The position numbers and the translations under genes are program-made. 64,000 nt of DNA, from the NCBI RefSeq assembly GCF_003234085.1, contig NZ_QKSD01000008.1, positions 154,614 to 218,613 on the forward strand, read 5' to 3'. Shown here piece by piece: positions 1 through 8,827 of this stretch (positions are counted from its first letter, which is position 1; every line of letters starts with the position of its first letter). The stretch is from Curtobacterium sp. MCPF17_052. Lineage in GTDB: Bacteria > Actinomycetota > Actinomycetes > Actinomycetales > Microbacteriaceae. A model generated the notes under the pieces. That model did not search any database. It saw only the letters and a list, made by a program, of their open reading frames with translations, and was not told where the DNA came from.

Positions 1-708
1 GTGCCGCAGACTTGTCGAGTGCGTCATCATCCGCCCCTCGGTCTGGTCGTCATGGTCCTTGTCGCCTTCCTCGTGACGATCGGCCTCCTCCCCTCAACGC
101 ATGGCCTCGACGACGCCACTCCTCGAGCGGCCGAGCCGCACCGGGCAGCCTCGCTCCGTGTCGCGATCGTCGGCGATTCGTTGAGCGCGGGTCGGTCACG
201 GTTCCTCGGGAACGGCCTGGATGACGAGTCGTGGATGCGCTACGCGGAGGGTGACGGCATCGAGTACGTCGGAGGATGGGCGAAGGCCGGAGCCACCCCA
301 TCGGAGATGGCAGAAGCGGTCCGACCCGTCGGGCCTGTGGACATCCTCGTCGTCCTCGCGGGGACCAACGCGGTCCGCACGGGACGTTCACTTGCTCAGG
401 AGGCGTCCTCCTACGAACGCATCGTCTCGGTGATCAAGCCGAAACGTGTCCTCATCTCCTCGATACCGCCGTACCGCTGGCACGCAGCCGCCGCGCTCCT
501 GTACAACGAGGACCTCCGGCACCTCACCCTCGCGCACGGCTGGTCGTGGGTGGATCCGTGGGTGGTCGCGCGCGACGGCGACGACTGGGCGCCGGGCTTC
601 AGCACGGACGGCACTCATCCTGCCGGACCGGAACAGTACGCCGTGCTCGGGCATGCCATGCGGACGATCGTCCTCGAGACCCGGGGTCTGCCGTCAGCGG
701 TGGTCTGA
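1..708 (+). CDS. Secreted SGNH/GDSL-type hydrolase
   Basis: This 235-residue protein has an N-terminal hydrophobic segment (about residues 14-31) that looks like a signal peptide or anchor. An SGNH-hydrolase domain follows. Block I is GDSLSAG with the nucleophile Ser at about residue 60. A GTNAVRTG block near residue 120 supplies the oxyanion Asn. The C-terminal DGTHP block (about residues 203-207) supplies the catalytic Asp and His. The family cleaves or transfers acyl esters, and the substrate cannot be read from sequence. It converges on the glycosyltransferase cluster and overlaps its last gene by 15 bases, so it might trim or deacetylate surface glycan; that is inference. The frame is open at base 1 with GTG there, so the true start may lie upstream. 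Confidence 0.8.
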   Translation: MPQTCRVRHHPPLGLVVMVLVAFLVTIGLLPSTHGLDDATPRAAEPHRAASLRVAIVGDSLSAGRSRFLGNGLDDESWMRYAEGDGIEYVGGWAKAGATPSEMAEAVRPVGPVDILVVLAGTNAVRTGRSLAQEASSYERIVSVIKPKRVLISSIPPYRWHAAAALLYNEDLRHLTLAHGWSWVDPWVVARDGDDWAPGFSTDGTHPAGPEQYAVLGHAMRTIVLETRGLPSAVV

Positions 709-1764
709 AGTGGTCGAGCTCACGTCGTCGAGCAACTCCGCGTACCGCCTTGACCGTGCGAACGGTGCCAGCCGTTGGCTGAACTCCGCGGTTCCCTCGG
801 AACTGCCACCGGGCTCACGGATGAACGCAGCCAGCGACCCCGCCGCATCACCCGTGTCGAACCACCGGATCCACCCCTCGTCCCCGAACTCCGCCCGCAG
901 GTGCGCCTCGTCCGGCAGCACCGCGGGGACGCCGAACGACGCCGCCAGGTGCAGGCTGCCGGAGTTGAGCACGCGCCGGTAGGGGAACACGGCGACGTCC
1001 GCTGCGCGGAACCATCGCTGGACGTCGACGTCGTCGACGTGGTCGTGCTCGCGGACGGCGCGCAGGTCGTCGCCGAGGAGCCGGTCGATCGCGACCCGAT
1101 CCTCGTCCGACGTCCGGCCGGCGAGCAGCAGCACGGGGCGCTGGTCGGCGGGCAGGCGTCGGACGGCGTCGACGAGCACGTTGAGGCCCTTGTAGGGGCG
1201 CATCTGCCCGAACGCCAGGACGGCGTGGTCGTCGGGGTCGAGGCCGAACGACGCGCGAGCGTCGTCTCGCGTCATGGAACTCGGGTAGACCCCCTGGTAG
1301 CTCGGGTGCGGGATGTGCACGACTCGAGCCGGGTCGAGCGAGTAGTGCGGTGCCACCGCGGCAGCGGTCGCGGCGTTCATCACGTGCACGGCGTCGGCGA
1401 TCTCGGCCAGGTACCGATCCAGTTCGAGTTCGAGGTCGAGGTGTCGGGCATCGTGGGGCAGGATGTTGTGCACGGTCCAGACCAGCCTGGTGCCACGGTC
1501 GCGCGCCGCGTCGACGGCGGAGCGGAAGCGGTCGAGCCGGACCCGTGCCGCGTCGAGGTCGTCGTCGGCGCGCTGCACGATCGGCGCGGTCCAGTGCATG
1601 TGGAAGACGTCGCCGGCGCCGAGTCGGCCGAGGTGCTGCTCGAGCACCTCCAGCCGGAGGCTCTCGAGGACGTGCCACCTCCGCGCGCGGGGCGCGAGCA
1701 GCATGAGGTTCAGGTAGGGGTTGTCGCGGTAGGCGGGGAACACCGCGAGCTGGCGATCGGACAC
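694..1764 (-). CDS. GT-B fold glycosyltransferase (GT4-like)
   Basis: This 356-residue protein has no signal peptide. The N-terminal half carries an FHMHW motif near residue 54 and a VWTVHNILPH strand, both typical of the acceptor domain of GT-B enzymes. The C-terminal half has the donor-side segment FGQMRPYKGL and a later FPYRRVLNSGS loop where nucleotide-sugar contacts lie in GT4-type enzymes. It probably transfers a sugar from a nucleotide donor to a cell-surface glycan at the inner membrane face. The start is GTG. It is the last gene of a minus-strand glycosyltransferase run and follows the tiny Cys-rich gene by 22 bases. Its 3' end overlaps the convergent GDSL hydrolase by 15 bases. The sugar specificity is unknown. 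Confidence 0.75.
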   Translation of the reverse strand: MSDRQLAVFPAYRDNPYLNLMLLAPRARRWHVLESLRLEVLEQHLGRLGAGDVFHMHWTAPIVQRADDDLDAARVRLDRFRSAVDAARDRGTRLVWTVHNILPHDARHLDLELELDRYLAEIADAVHVMNAATAAAVAPHYSLDPARVVHIPHPSYQGVYPSSMTRDDARASFGLDPDDHAVLAFGQMRPYKGLNVLVDAVRRLPADQRPVLLLAGRTSDEDRVAIDRLLGDDLRAVREHDHVDDVDVQRWFRAADVAVFPYRRVLNSGSLHLAASFGVPAVLPDEAHLRAEFGDEGWIRWFDTGDAAGSLAAFIREPGGSSEGTAEFSQRLAPFARSRRYAELLDDVSSTTSDHR

Positions 1765-1786
1765 CGGCCGATCCTACGGGCGACGG

Positions 1787-1942
1787 TCAGTCGAGCGTGG
1801 CGACGATGTGTTCGGCTTCGTGCAGGACCGAGCAGAACGCCAGTCCATCGAGACCGAGCGCATCGCGCTTGCTGATGACCGCACCGCAGACGACGCACTG
1901 GGTCGTGGAGTTCGACCGGATCACATCGGAGAGGAGCGACAT
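1787..1942 (-). CDS. Small Cys-rich protein, possible zinc ribbon
   Basis: A 51-codon frame reads MSLLSDVIRS, then TTQCVVCGAVISKRDALGLD, then a segment with FCSVLHEAEH. CxxC plus a later Cys and two His residues resemble half of a zinc-binding knuckle. I do not recognise the family. It sits between two glycosyltransferase genes on the same strand, 22 bases before the downstream one and about 78 after the upstream one. An AUCGAGGC stretch just before the ATG is only a weak ribosome site. The ordered Cys/His pattern and the clean fit to the gap argue for a real gene, but chance cannot be excluded at this length. Confidence 0.5.
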   Translation of the reverse strand: MSLLSDVIRSNSTTQCVVCGAVISKRDALGLDGLAFCSVLHEAEHIVATLD

Positions 1943-2020
1943 GCCTCGATGATGCGCGCCCGAGGTGAACGGGAGGCATCAGCGTCCTCGGAACGCGGTG
2001 AACGTCTGACAAGCCCGCGT

Positions 2021-4594
2021 TCAGGGGACGGACGTCAGTGCCGTGACGACCGCCTTCGCACTGGGCTCCGCCACGACGACCGCGAAGTCCCCGTCCGCCA
2101 CATGCTGCCCCGCGGCGAGCCACACGGCGTTCCGGGCCCCCGGCTGCGGCACCCAGGAGGGATCGCTCCCGGCGACGAGCACGGTCACGTCGTCGAGCCC
2201 GCTGGCCCCCCGGTACCAGGACGTCGGCATGTCGACCTGCACGGCGTGTCCCGCGCTCTCGAGCGCACCGACGAGCGCGGTGACGTCCGCGGGTCGGGTC
2301 CCGTCGTGCTTCACCGCGACCCGGAGGCCCGTGGCGCCCGGTTCGCGGACGACGACCGGCCGCGACGACCGCACCGTCACGGCGTGTCCCTTCGGCAGGC
2401 CCGGCTCGACTCCGAGGTACCGGAGCCCAGCGCCCTCGTACCGGTCGGCCGCATCGGCGTCCGGGTAGCGCCCGCGCCACCGCTCGTCGAACACGCGGCG
2501 GTTCTCGATCCGCGCGTCGTCCCGCCCCGGTGTCCGGCTCTCGTGGTGGACGACGACCGAGGCCGGTTCGACGACGAACGCGGCCCCGGGCCCGGAGGCG
2601 GCGAGGGCGCGTAGACACAGGTCCACGTCCTCCAGCCCGTTCGCGTAGACGGGGTCGAAGCCGTGCCAGCGGATCAGGTCGTCGGCCCGGAAGGCCGCGG
2701 CCGCCGCGGTGATCGCCGTGAACCGCCGGGAGGCCGGGGTCCGGAACGCGCGGTCCGCGTCGTACCGCGGGTGGTCGGCGAGGAAGTGCCACGGCAGGAC
2801 CTTGTCTCCGCCGAAGACCGTGCCGGCGGCCTGGACGACACCGTCCGGGTAGACGAGGAGCGGTTGGACACCGAGGACCGTCGGGTCCTCGAGCGCCGTG
2901 ACGAGGGGTCGGAGCCAGCCGGGTGTCACCTCGGTGTCGTTGTTGAGCATCACGACGGTCGCGCCGGTGGTGCGTGCGAGTCCGAGGTCGCTGCCGAGCG
3001 CGAAGTTGCGGTTCCGGTCCTCCCGCTGGAGCACCACCCGCGGGTCGCCGCCGAACCAGGCGTCGAGGACGGCGGAGACCGAGCGCGGTGAGCCGTTGTC
3101 GACGACCACCACCTCGACGTCGTCGCCGTCGTGGTCGGCGGCGCCGAGCACGGTGTCGACGGCCCGCCGGGTCATCGTCCAGTCGCGGAAGACCGGCATC
3201 ACGACCGACACCCGGTCACGCACCCGGTCGGGGGCGGCCGCGGCGAGAGCGTCCCAGTCGATGCGGTGCCGCGCGAGCGCGACCTCCTGCCACGAGGCTG
3301 GCTGGCCCGACGAGACACGGCGGGGGTCGCGGACGTTGTCGTAGTCCACCCCGATCACCGGGACGTACTCGGGGACCGCAGCGTGTGCTGCGATGCGGAG
3401 CAGCCACTCCCAGTCGATCCACCGGCGCAGGTCCTCGTCGAAGGGGCCGACGGCGTCGGCGACGTCACGACGCACCACGAGGGCGTTGAGGTCGATGAAG
3501 TTGCCGGCGAGCAGGTCCTCGCGGGTGCCGTCCTCGCCGCGGAACGTCTCGACCGGGGCGGTGGCGTCATCGGCGTTGTTCGCCCCGGTCATCCGGAGCC
3601 CCGTGTGCACACCGGGTGCGTCGCCCTCGAGCAGGGCCGCGAGGGCGGCGCTGAGGTGCTGCGGACGCCAGGTGTTGTCGGCGTCGAGGAAGGCGATGAA
3701 CGAGCCGGTCGCGGCGGCCAGTCCGGTGTTCCGTGCCGCGGCGGCTCCGCCGTTCTCCCGTTCCAGCAGCCGGATGCGCGCATCGCCGGCGGCACGGGCG
3801 CGGACGACGTCGACGGTGTCGTCGCCCGACCCGTCGTCGACGACCAGGAGCTCCCAGGTGGTGTGCTCCTGGGCGAGGACCGAGTCGATCGCTGCGCCGA
3901 CGACGTCGGCCCGTCGGTACACCGGCAGCACGACGGAGACGAGCGGCTGCTCGGCGTCGCGGCGGGCGTCCCCACGTGGGTAGCGCGCCGACAGGTCGAG
4001 CGTCTCGGGGCCGTCCCAGGACGACCGGTAGCGACGGCGCGTCCGGTGCTGGGCGGCGGCGAAGTCGCGAGCGCCCTGCAACGCGGCGGCGCGTGCGGCT
4101 CCCCAGGTCGGTGCCGGGCCACGACGGCCGGGAGGCACGGGGAGCGCGGTCGCGTCCGTCGCGTTCCGCAGGAAGTGCCGCAGCGCGTCGAGGGTGGACG
4201 CCGGGCGCGAGGGCGCCGGCACCGAGGCGGCGTACACGCCGGCGTCGAAGAGCGGTCCGGTCTGGAAGAGCTCCGGTCCCTCCTGGTGCAGCGCGTCGTA
4301 CCAGGACATCGCGGGTGCCGGCTGGTGCTCGCGCATCCACTCGTGCTCGATGAGCGGGCTGAGCGACAGACCCCGCTGCCCGTCGTTGTGGACGTAGAAG
4401 GCGGTCGCTTCCTCGTCGGTCGCGAAGGTCCGTCCGGTCTGCGCCTCGAGGTACTCCCGGTCGAGCACGCCGAACTCGGTGATGCGTCGGGCCCAGCGGT
4501 CGAGTCGGTCGGCGACGGTCAGGGGCTTCTCGGGGCCCCGCAGCTGCCGGGCGAACCGCCGTGCGACCCGACCGATGCCCCCACGGTCGGCCAT
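2021..4594 (-). CDS. Tandem-domain GT2 glycosyltransferase
   Basis: This is an 857-residue enzyme with two GT-A (GT2) domains. Residues 1-210 form an N-terminal region without a motif I recognise. Domain 1 spans about 217-330 with SVVLPVYRRAD, VVDDGSGD (about 252-259) and the metal-binding DAD near 304. Domain 2 spans about 461-700 with SVVMPVFRDW, VVDNGS, NNDTEV near 551 and a GLEDVDLCLRA base motif. The C-terminal 150 residues are not assigned. Bifunctional GT2 proteins of this type build repeating surface polysaccharide. The ATG overlaps the upstream gene's stop (TGATG), which argues for translational coupling and against any longer start. It is cytoplasmic, with no membrane segment. The sugars transferred are unknown. 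Confidence 0.85.
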   Translation of the reverse strand: MADRGGIGRVARRFARQLRGPEKPLTVADRLDRWARRITEFGVLDREYLEAQTGRTFATDEEATAFYVHNDGQRGLSLSPLIEHEWMREHQPAPAMSWYDALHQEGPELFQTGPLFDAGVYAASVPAPSRPASTLDALRHFLRNATDATALPVPPGRRGPAPTWGAARAAALQGARDFAAAQHRTRRRYRSSWDGPETLDLSARYPRGDARRDAEQPLVSVVLPVYRRADVVGAAIDSVLAQEHTTWELLVVDDGSGDDTVDVVRARAAGDARIRLLERENGGAAAARNTGLAAATGSFIAFLDADNTWRPQHLSAALAALLEGDAPGVHTGLRMTGANNADDATAPVETFRGEDGTREDLLAGNFIDLNALVVRRDVADAVGPFDEDLRRWIDWEWLLRIAAHAAVPEYVPVIGVDYDNVRDPRRVSSGQPASWQEVALARHRIDWDALAAAAPDRVRDRVSVVMPVFRDWTMTRRAVDTVLGAADHDGDDVEVVVVDNGSPRSVSAVLDAWFGGDPRVVLQREDRNRNFALGSDLGLARTTGATVVMLNNDTEVTPGWLRPLVTALEDPTVLGVQPLLVYPDGVVQAAGTVFGGDKVLPWHFLADHPRYDADRAFRTPASRRFTAITAAAAAFRADDLIRWHGFDPVYANGLEDVDLCLRALAASGPGAAFVVEPASVVVHHESRTPGRDDARIENRRVFDERWRGRYPDADAADRYEGAGLRYLGVEPGLPKGHAVTVRSSRPVVVREPGATGLRVAVKHDGTRPADVTALVGALESAGHAVQVDMPTSWYRGASGLDDVTVLVAGSDPSWVPQPGARNAVWLAAGQHVADGDFAVVVAEPSAKAVVTALTSVP

Positions 4595-6033
4595 CAGCGG
4601 CGACCCGGCAGACGCGAGGCGACCTTGGCGATCGCCTGTCCGGTGCGGAACGACCGGCTGCCTCGCAGGTCGTCGAGCTCGCGGCGCAGTCGTCCGACCT
4701 CGTCGGAGGCGCTGTCCGCGACGACGTCGGCGGCGGTGACGTCGAGGGGCAGCAGGGCCGACCACCGTTCCTCGAGCACCGCCGAACGGTCCGCGAGCGG
4801 AGCGGCCATCCGGGCGTCGAGGCCCGCCCGCGCCCCGGCGAGCCCGCCGGGAGCGACGACCTCGGCGAAGCGGTCGACGACGGCCGCGACGGTGTCGGCA
4901 CCGGTCCGGTGTCGCCGCGAGGACCACGGGAGCGCCGGGGGAGCGGACCGGACGACGACGAGGTGCAGCGCGCGACGGTTCGCGGCGACGACCTCGGCCG
5001 GCGTCGGGTCCACGAGCACGGTGACGGCGACGAGGTCGTCGGCCGACGGAGGGTCGGTGGTGACGGTCCACGTGGCGGGAGCCGTCGTGCCGGCGGGGAG
5101 CCGTGCCTCCAGGGCGAAACCGTCCCCGAAGGCCGCGTCGACGTCGCGGACCAGTGCCCCGGCGTCCGCGACGTGCCGCAGGTCGACCGCGAGGCGTGGC
5201 GTCGACCCGCTGGGCACGAGTGCGTCGGCGAACCGCTCCGTCGCGGTCATGCCGTGTCGCTGGTACGCGGCGACCGCCTCCGGCAGGAAGGGGTACCGCC
5301 GTTCCAATTCGCGCTGGTGTGCCGCACGGAGGGCGTTGCGGTTGCCGGAGAAGCTCTTGCCGCCCGCGTGCAGGACGAGCGCCCGGTTCGCGATCTTGGC
5401 GAGCCAGCCGTGCTCCGCGATGCGCAGGCAGTAGTCGTTCTCCTCCCCGTAGCCGGGGGCGAAGGCCTCGTCGAAGAGCCCGTGCTCCGCGACGAGCTCG
5501 CGACGGGTCAGGAAGCAGAAGCCCATCGCGACGGGCATCACCTGGGACACCGGCAGCAGCGGGGCGAGGGCACCCCAGACGGCACGCGTCCGGGCTTCGG
5601 TCCGGGCCGCGCCACGGTTCGCCAGGCGGTACGGGATGCTCGCGATCGTGGCGTTGTCACTGCGGGCCGTCACGACACCGGTGCGGTCCTCGTCGAGGAC
5701 CGCGAGCATGGCGGCGAGGAACCCGGCGGTCGGCACCGCGTCGCTGTTGAGCAACAGGACGGCGTCACCGCCGGTGTCGAGCTCGGTGACGGCACGGTTG
5801 CACGTCCCGACGAAGCCCAGGTTCCGGTCGTTGCGCTCGTACCGGAACCCGGGGCGCTCGCCGATGCGGTCCAGCAGGGCGCGCTCGATGGCGTCCGCGT
5901 CCGGGCCGCAGTCGTTCACGAGGAGCACCCGGTGCACCGTGGTGTCGAGGTGCTCGAGCAGCCCGTCCACGCAGCGCAGCAGCGACTCGAGGTCGCCGTA
6001 CACGGGGACGACGACGAGGGTGGTGCGGGTCAT
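4594..6033 (-). CDS. GT2 family glycosyltransferase (rhamnosyltransferase-like)
   Basis: This 479-residue protein carries an N-terminal GT-A domain with TLVVVPVYGD, LLVNDCGPD, a RNLGFVGTCNRA stretch and NSD (about residue 95) as the DXD-type metal motif. FCFLTRRELVAEHGLFDEAF and GEENDYCLR follow, as in rhamnan and O-antigen GT2 enzymes. The last 200 residues are variable and end in a basic segment. It begins with ATG at the ATGA overlap with the WsaF-like gene, so the two are probably translationally coupled. It likely extends a surface polysaccharide; donor and linkage are not readable. Confidence 0.85.
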   Translation of the reverse strand: MTRTTLVVVPVYGDLESLLRCVDGLLEHLDTTVHRVLLVNDCGPDADAIERALLDRIGERPGFRYERNDRNLGFVGTCNRAVTELDTGGDAVLLLNSDAVPTAGFLAAMLAVLDEDRTGVVTARSDNATIASIPYRLANRGAARTEARTRAVWGALAPLLPVSQVMPVAMGFCFLTRRELVAEHGLFDEAFAPGYGEENDYCLRIAEHGWLAKIANRALVLHAGGKSFSGNRNALRAAHQRELERRYPFLPEAVAAYQRHGMTATERFADALVPSGSTPRLAVDLRHVADAGALVRDVDAAFGDGFALEARLPAGTTAPATWTVTTDPPSADDLVAVTVLVDPTPAEVVAANRRALHLVVVRSAPPALPWSSRRHRTGADTVAAVVDRFAEVVAPGGLAGARAGLDARMAAPLADRSAVLEERWSALLPLDVTAADVVADSASDEVGRLRRELDDLRGSRSFRTGQAIAKVASRLPGRR

Positions 6034-7427
6034 CGGTTCTCTTCCTCGGTCTCGAGTGCGGCGCTGATGGCGTCCGTGTCCAGTGCGGCGCCGAGGACGT
6101 CGACGGCGGCGTCCAGCGGCCCGCCGAGGGCGCCGTCGGCGAGCGGGACGAAACCGGTCGGTCCGTCCGCGGCGACACGCCGGACGGCGTCGGCCACCGC
6201 GAGGCCGAGCGAGCGGGCGTCGGTGGGGACGGCCTGGAGGTTCGGGTGCAGCCCGGCGCGCGTGCCCCGGAACTCGTTGGTCACGACCCGTGCCCCGGAG
6301 ATCGCGCCGTCGAACGGCGGGTGGCTCGGGTGCGGGCTGTGCTGCAGCGAGAGCACCACCCCGGTGGAGGCGATGAACCGGAAGTAGTCGTCCCACGGCA
6401 TCGTGCCGTGCGAGACCAGCTTGACGTCGCCGGCGCCCCCGTCGAGCTCGACGTCCGCGTGCTGTTCACCGGCGGAGTGGAACTCGACCCGGATGCCGTC
6501 CGGGGCCAGCTCCTGCACGGCGATCCGGAGCGCGGCCACGCCGAGGCGGAAGAGGTTGCGGTGCTTGCTCGGTCGCCCGTAGAAGAGGACGCGGACGACC
6601 CCGCGGTCCTCGGCGACCGGGCGTCGGGCGGCGGCGACCCGTTCGAGCAACTCGACGTCCAGGTGCGGCGCGAACGTCGCGGCCGGGGCGATGTCGATGC
6701 TCTCGACGTCCGCCAGGTACCGACGCAGGGGCTCCGAGTTCACGAGCATCCGGAAGCCGGCACGGTAGGTCGACGCGGCGACGGCGTAGTCGGTGGACCA
6801 CGCGCTGAAGCCCGGCTCGTAGTCCTGCACGAGGTACACGACCCGCTCGCGGGCGACGACACCGGCCGTCGCGGCGACGTCGAGCGGGTGCGCCGTCTTC
6901 CAGTGCGTGGCCAGCCAGATGTCCTGCGTCCCGAACACCGTGTCGAGCACGTCCTCGCGGCGGACGACGCGCACGCCCGGGCGTCCGTCGACCCGGGTGT
7001 CGGGGAAGCGGTCGGCGACGAGGGCCTCGGCCGCTGCGACGCTGTTGCCCGGCGTCGTCCAGCGGACCATGACGACCCGGACGCGCCGGCCCAGACGGTC
7101 CCCGAGCGCGATCGCGACGGCGAGGGCGGTCTGCACGCCGGCGAAGGCAGCCCCGTCGCGCAACTCGTCGACGACGAGCACGACCTCGGGCTCGCGGGCA
7201 GCGGTGCGGATGCCGGCCAGGGCCAGGCTCGTCTCGACCAGCCCCTCGTACGGGCGAGCCGCGCGGGGAGCACGGTCGCGCTCGCGGCGGGCGACACCGA
7301 CGTCGATCCGCGAGGCGGTCCGCCCGAGCCGTTCCCGGACGTCGTTGCGGTAGTGCCCGTCGCGGGCGTAGCGCTCGTTCACGCGGACCAGGTCGGCGAC
7401 GAGCCGTCGGGCCTTCTCGAAGTTCAT
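6030..7427 (-). CDS. WsaF-like glycosyltransferase (rhamnan synthesis type)
   Basis: This 465-residue protein resembles the WsaF family of rhamnosyltransferases. It has a long N-terminal domain, then YLVQDYEPGFSAWSTDYA and a STYRAGFRMLVNSE segment, then a GT-B donor domain with RVLFYGRPSKHRNLF and a late HPPFDGAISGARVVTN stretch. WsaF enzymes add rhamnose to S-layer or cell-wall glycans; specificity here is inferred from the family only. It is the first gene of the minus-strand cluster. A TAACGT hexamer (7436-7441, minus strand) lies 8 bases before the ATG, so the transcript may be leaderless. The cluster diverges from hisD across an 80-base gap. Confidence 0.82.
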   Translation of the reverse strand: MNFEKARRLVADLVRVNERYARDGHYRNDVRERLGRTASRIDVGVARRERDRAPRAARPYEGLVETSLALAGIRTAAREPEVVLVVDELRDGAAFAGVQTALAVAIALGDRLGRRVRVVMVRWTTPGNSVAAAEALVADRFPDTRVDGRPGVRVVRREDVLDTVFGTQDIWLATHWKTAHPLDVAATAGVVARERVVYLVQDYEPGFSAWSTDYAVAASTYRAGFRMLVNSEPLRRYLADVESIDIAPAATFAPHLDVELLERVAAARRPVAEDRGVVRVLFYGRPSKHRNLFRLGVAALRIAVQELAPDGIRVEFHSAGEQHADVELDGGAGDVKLVSHGTMPWDDYFRFIASTGVVLSLQHSPHPSHPPFDGAISGARVVTNEFRGTRAGLHPNLQAVPTDARSLGLAVADAVRRVAADGPTGFVPLADGALGGPLDAAVDVLGAALDTDAISAALETEEENR

Positions 7428-7491
7428 CGACGCTCACGTTACCGGGACTGTCCCGCGGCCCGGGGATCCGGCCCGGTCATGGCCGGATCAC

Positions 7492-7497
7492 TAGACT
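7492..7497 (+). promoter_or_regulatory. Candidate -10 box for hisD
   Basis: TAGACT ends 10 bases before the first ATG of hisD, leaving room for only a few untranslated bases. No clear -35 is visible. Confidence 0.45.
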
Positions 7498-7507
7498 CGG
7501 AGCCCTC

Positions 7508-8815
7508 ATGATGCAGCGAATCGACCTCCGTGGCGGGCTCCCCGGCCGTGCCGAACTCCTCCGACTCATGCCGCGTGCCGCAGGCGACGTCGGGCATGCG
7601 GTGGACGCCGCACGGGTGCTCGTCGACGACGTCCGCGACCGCGGTGCCGACGCGCTCCGGGAGCAGGCCGAACGGTTCGACGGGGGAGCACCCGAGCACG
7701 TCCGGGTGCCGGCCGCCGAGATCGACGCCGCCGTCGCCGGACTCACCCCCGAGCTCCGCGCCGCGCTCGACGAGGCGATCCGCCGCGTCCGCGCCGCGAG
7801 TGCCGCGCAGGTGCCGTCGCCGTCGGTGACCACCCTCGCGGACGGTGCCGAGGTCCACCAGCGCTGGCAGCCGATGCGTCGTGTCGGGCTCTACGTGCCC
7901 GGTGGCAAGGCGGTCTACCCCTCGAGCGTCGTCATGAACGTCGTGCCCGCCCAGGTCGCCGGTGTCGGGTCGATCGCGCTCGTGTCCCCGCCGCAGCGCG
8001 ACCACGGCGGCGCGGTGCACCCGACGATCCTCGCTGCGGCGGGGCTCCTCGGCGTGCAGGAGGTCTACGCGATGGGCGGTGCCGGCGCGATCGGGGCGCT
8101 GGCCCACGGCGTGTCGGAGATCGGCCTCGAGCCCGTCGACCTGGTGACCGGTCCGGGCAACAACTACGTCGCGGCCGCCAAGCGCCTCGTGCGCGGCGTC
8201 GTCGGCATCGACTCCGAAGCCGGCGCCTCGGAGATCCTCGTCATCGCGGACGACACCGCCGACGCCGGGAACGTCGCAGCAGACCTCATCAGCCAGGCGG
8301 AGCACGACGAGCAGGCGGGCAGTGTCCTCGTGACGACGTCGGCCGCGTTCGCCGACGCGGTGGAGGCGGCGATCCCGGAACGGACGGCGGTGCTCGGGAC
8401 GGCTGCGCGCCTCCAGACCGCCCTGGACGGACCGCAGTCGGCGATCGTCCTGGTCGACTCGCTCACCGACGCCGCGACCGTGAGCAACGCCTACGGGCCG
8501 GAGCACCTCGAGATCCAGACGGCGGACGACGACGCGGTGCTCGCCGACATCGACGCCGCCGGTGCGGTGTTCGTCGGACCGGACACCCCCGTCAGCCTGG
8601 GCGACTACCTCGCCGGGTCGAACCACGTCCTGCCGACCGGCGGCCAGGCGCGCTTCGGGGCCGGGCTGTCCGCGTCGACCTTCCTGCGCCCGCAGCAGGT
8701 GATCCGGTACACGGGGGCCGCCCTGGCCGAGGTCGCGCCGCACATCGTCGCGCTCTCCACCGAAGAGCAGCTGCCGGCGCACGGTGCCGCCGTGTCCGAG
8801 CGCACGAACCGCTAG
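7508..8815 (+). CDS. hisD: Histidinol dehydrogenase
   Basis: HisD oxidises L-histidinol to L-histidine in two NAD-dependent steps, the end of histidine biosynthesis. The 435-residue protein matches the family's usual length. It shows the segments GLYVPGGKAVYPSSV, YAMGGAGAIGALAHG, VTGPGNNYVAAAKR, SEAGASEILV and DLISQAEHDEQAGS. The Zn ligands (Gln and His of the QAEH stretch) and the late catalytic AYGPEHLEI region are intact. Two ATGs are adjacent (7508, 7511); either could be used. No other his gene is in the window, so hisD is isolated or the rest of the pathway lies elsewhere. Its TAG stop forms the first half of the nrdR -10 box. Confidence 0.96.
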   Translation: MMQRIDLRGGLPGRAELLRLMPRAAGDVGHAVDAARVLVDDVRDRGADALREQAERFDGGAPEHVRVPAAEIDAAVAGLTPELRAALDEAIRRVRAASAAQVPSPSVTTLADGAEVHQRWQPMRRVGLYVPGGKAVYPSSVVMNVVPAQVAGVGSIALVSPPQRDHGGAVHPTILAAAGLLGVQEVYAMGGAGAIGALAHGVSEIGLEPVDLVTGPGNNYVAAAKRLVRGVVGIDSEAGASEILVIADDTADAGNVAADLISQAEHDEQAGSVLVTTSAAFADAVEAAIPERTAVLGTAARLQTALDGPQSAIVLVDSLTDAATVSNAYGPEHLEIQTADDDAVLADIDAAGAVFVGPDTPVSLGDYLAGSNHVLPTGGQARFGAGLSASTFLRPQQVIRYTGAALAEVAPHIVALSTEEQLPAHGAAVSERTNR

Positions 8816-8818
8816 CCT
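8813..8818 (+). promoter_or_regulatory. Candidate -10 box for nrdR, overlapping the hisD stop
   Basis: TAGCCT begins with the hisD stop codon TAG and ends 9 bases before the nrdR ATG, suggesting a separate near-leaderless nrdR-pyrD transcript. Confidence 0.4.
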
Positions 8819-8827
8819 GAGGGCGCC

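Noticed and set aside
4595..5071. N-terminal extension of the double GT2 protein
   Set aside because: The extra 159 residues are Arg/Pro-rich and antisense-like; the ATG at 4594 overlaps the upstream stop.
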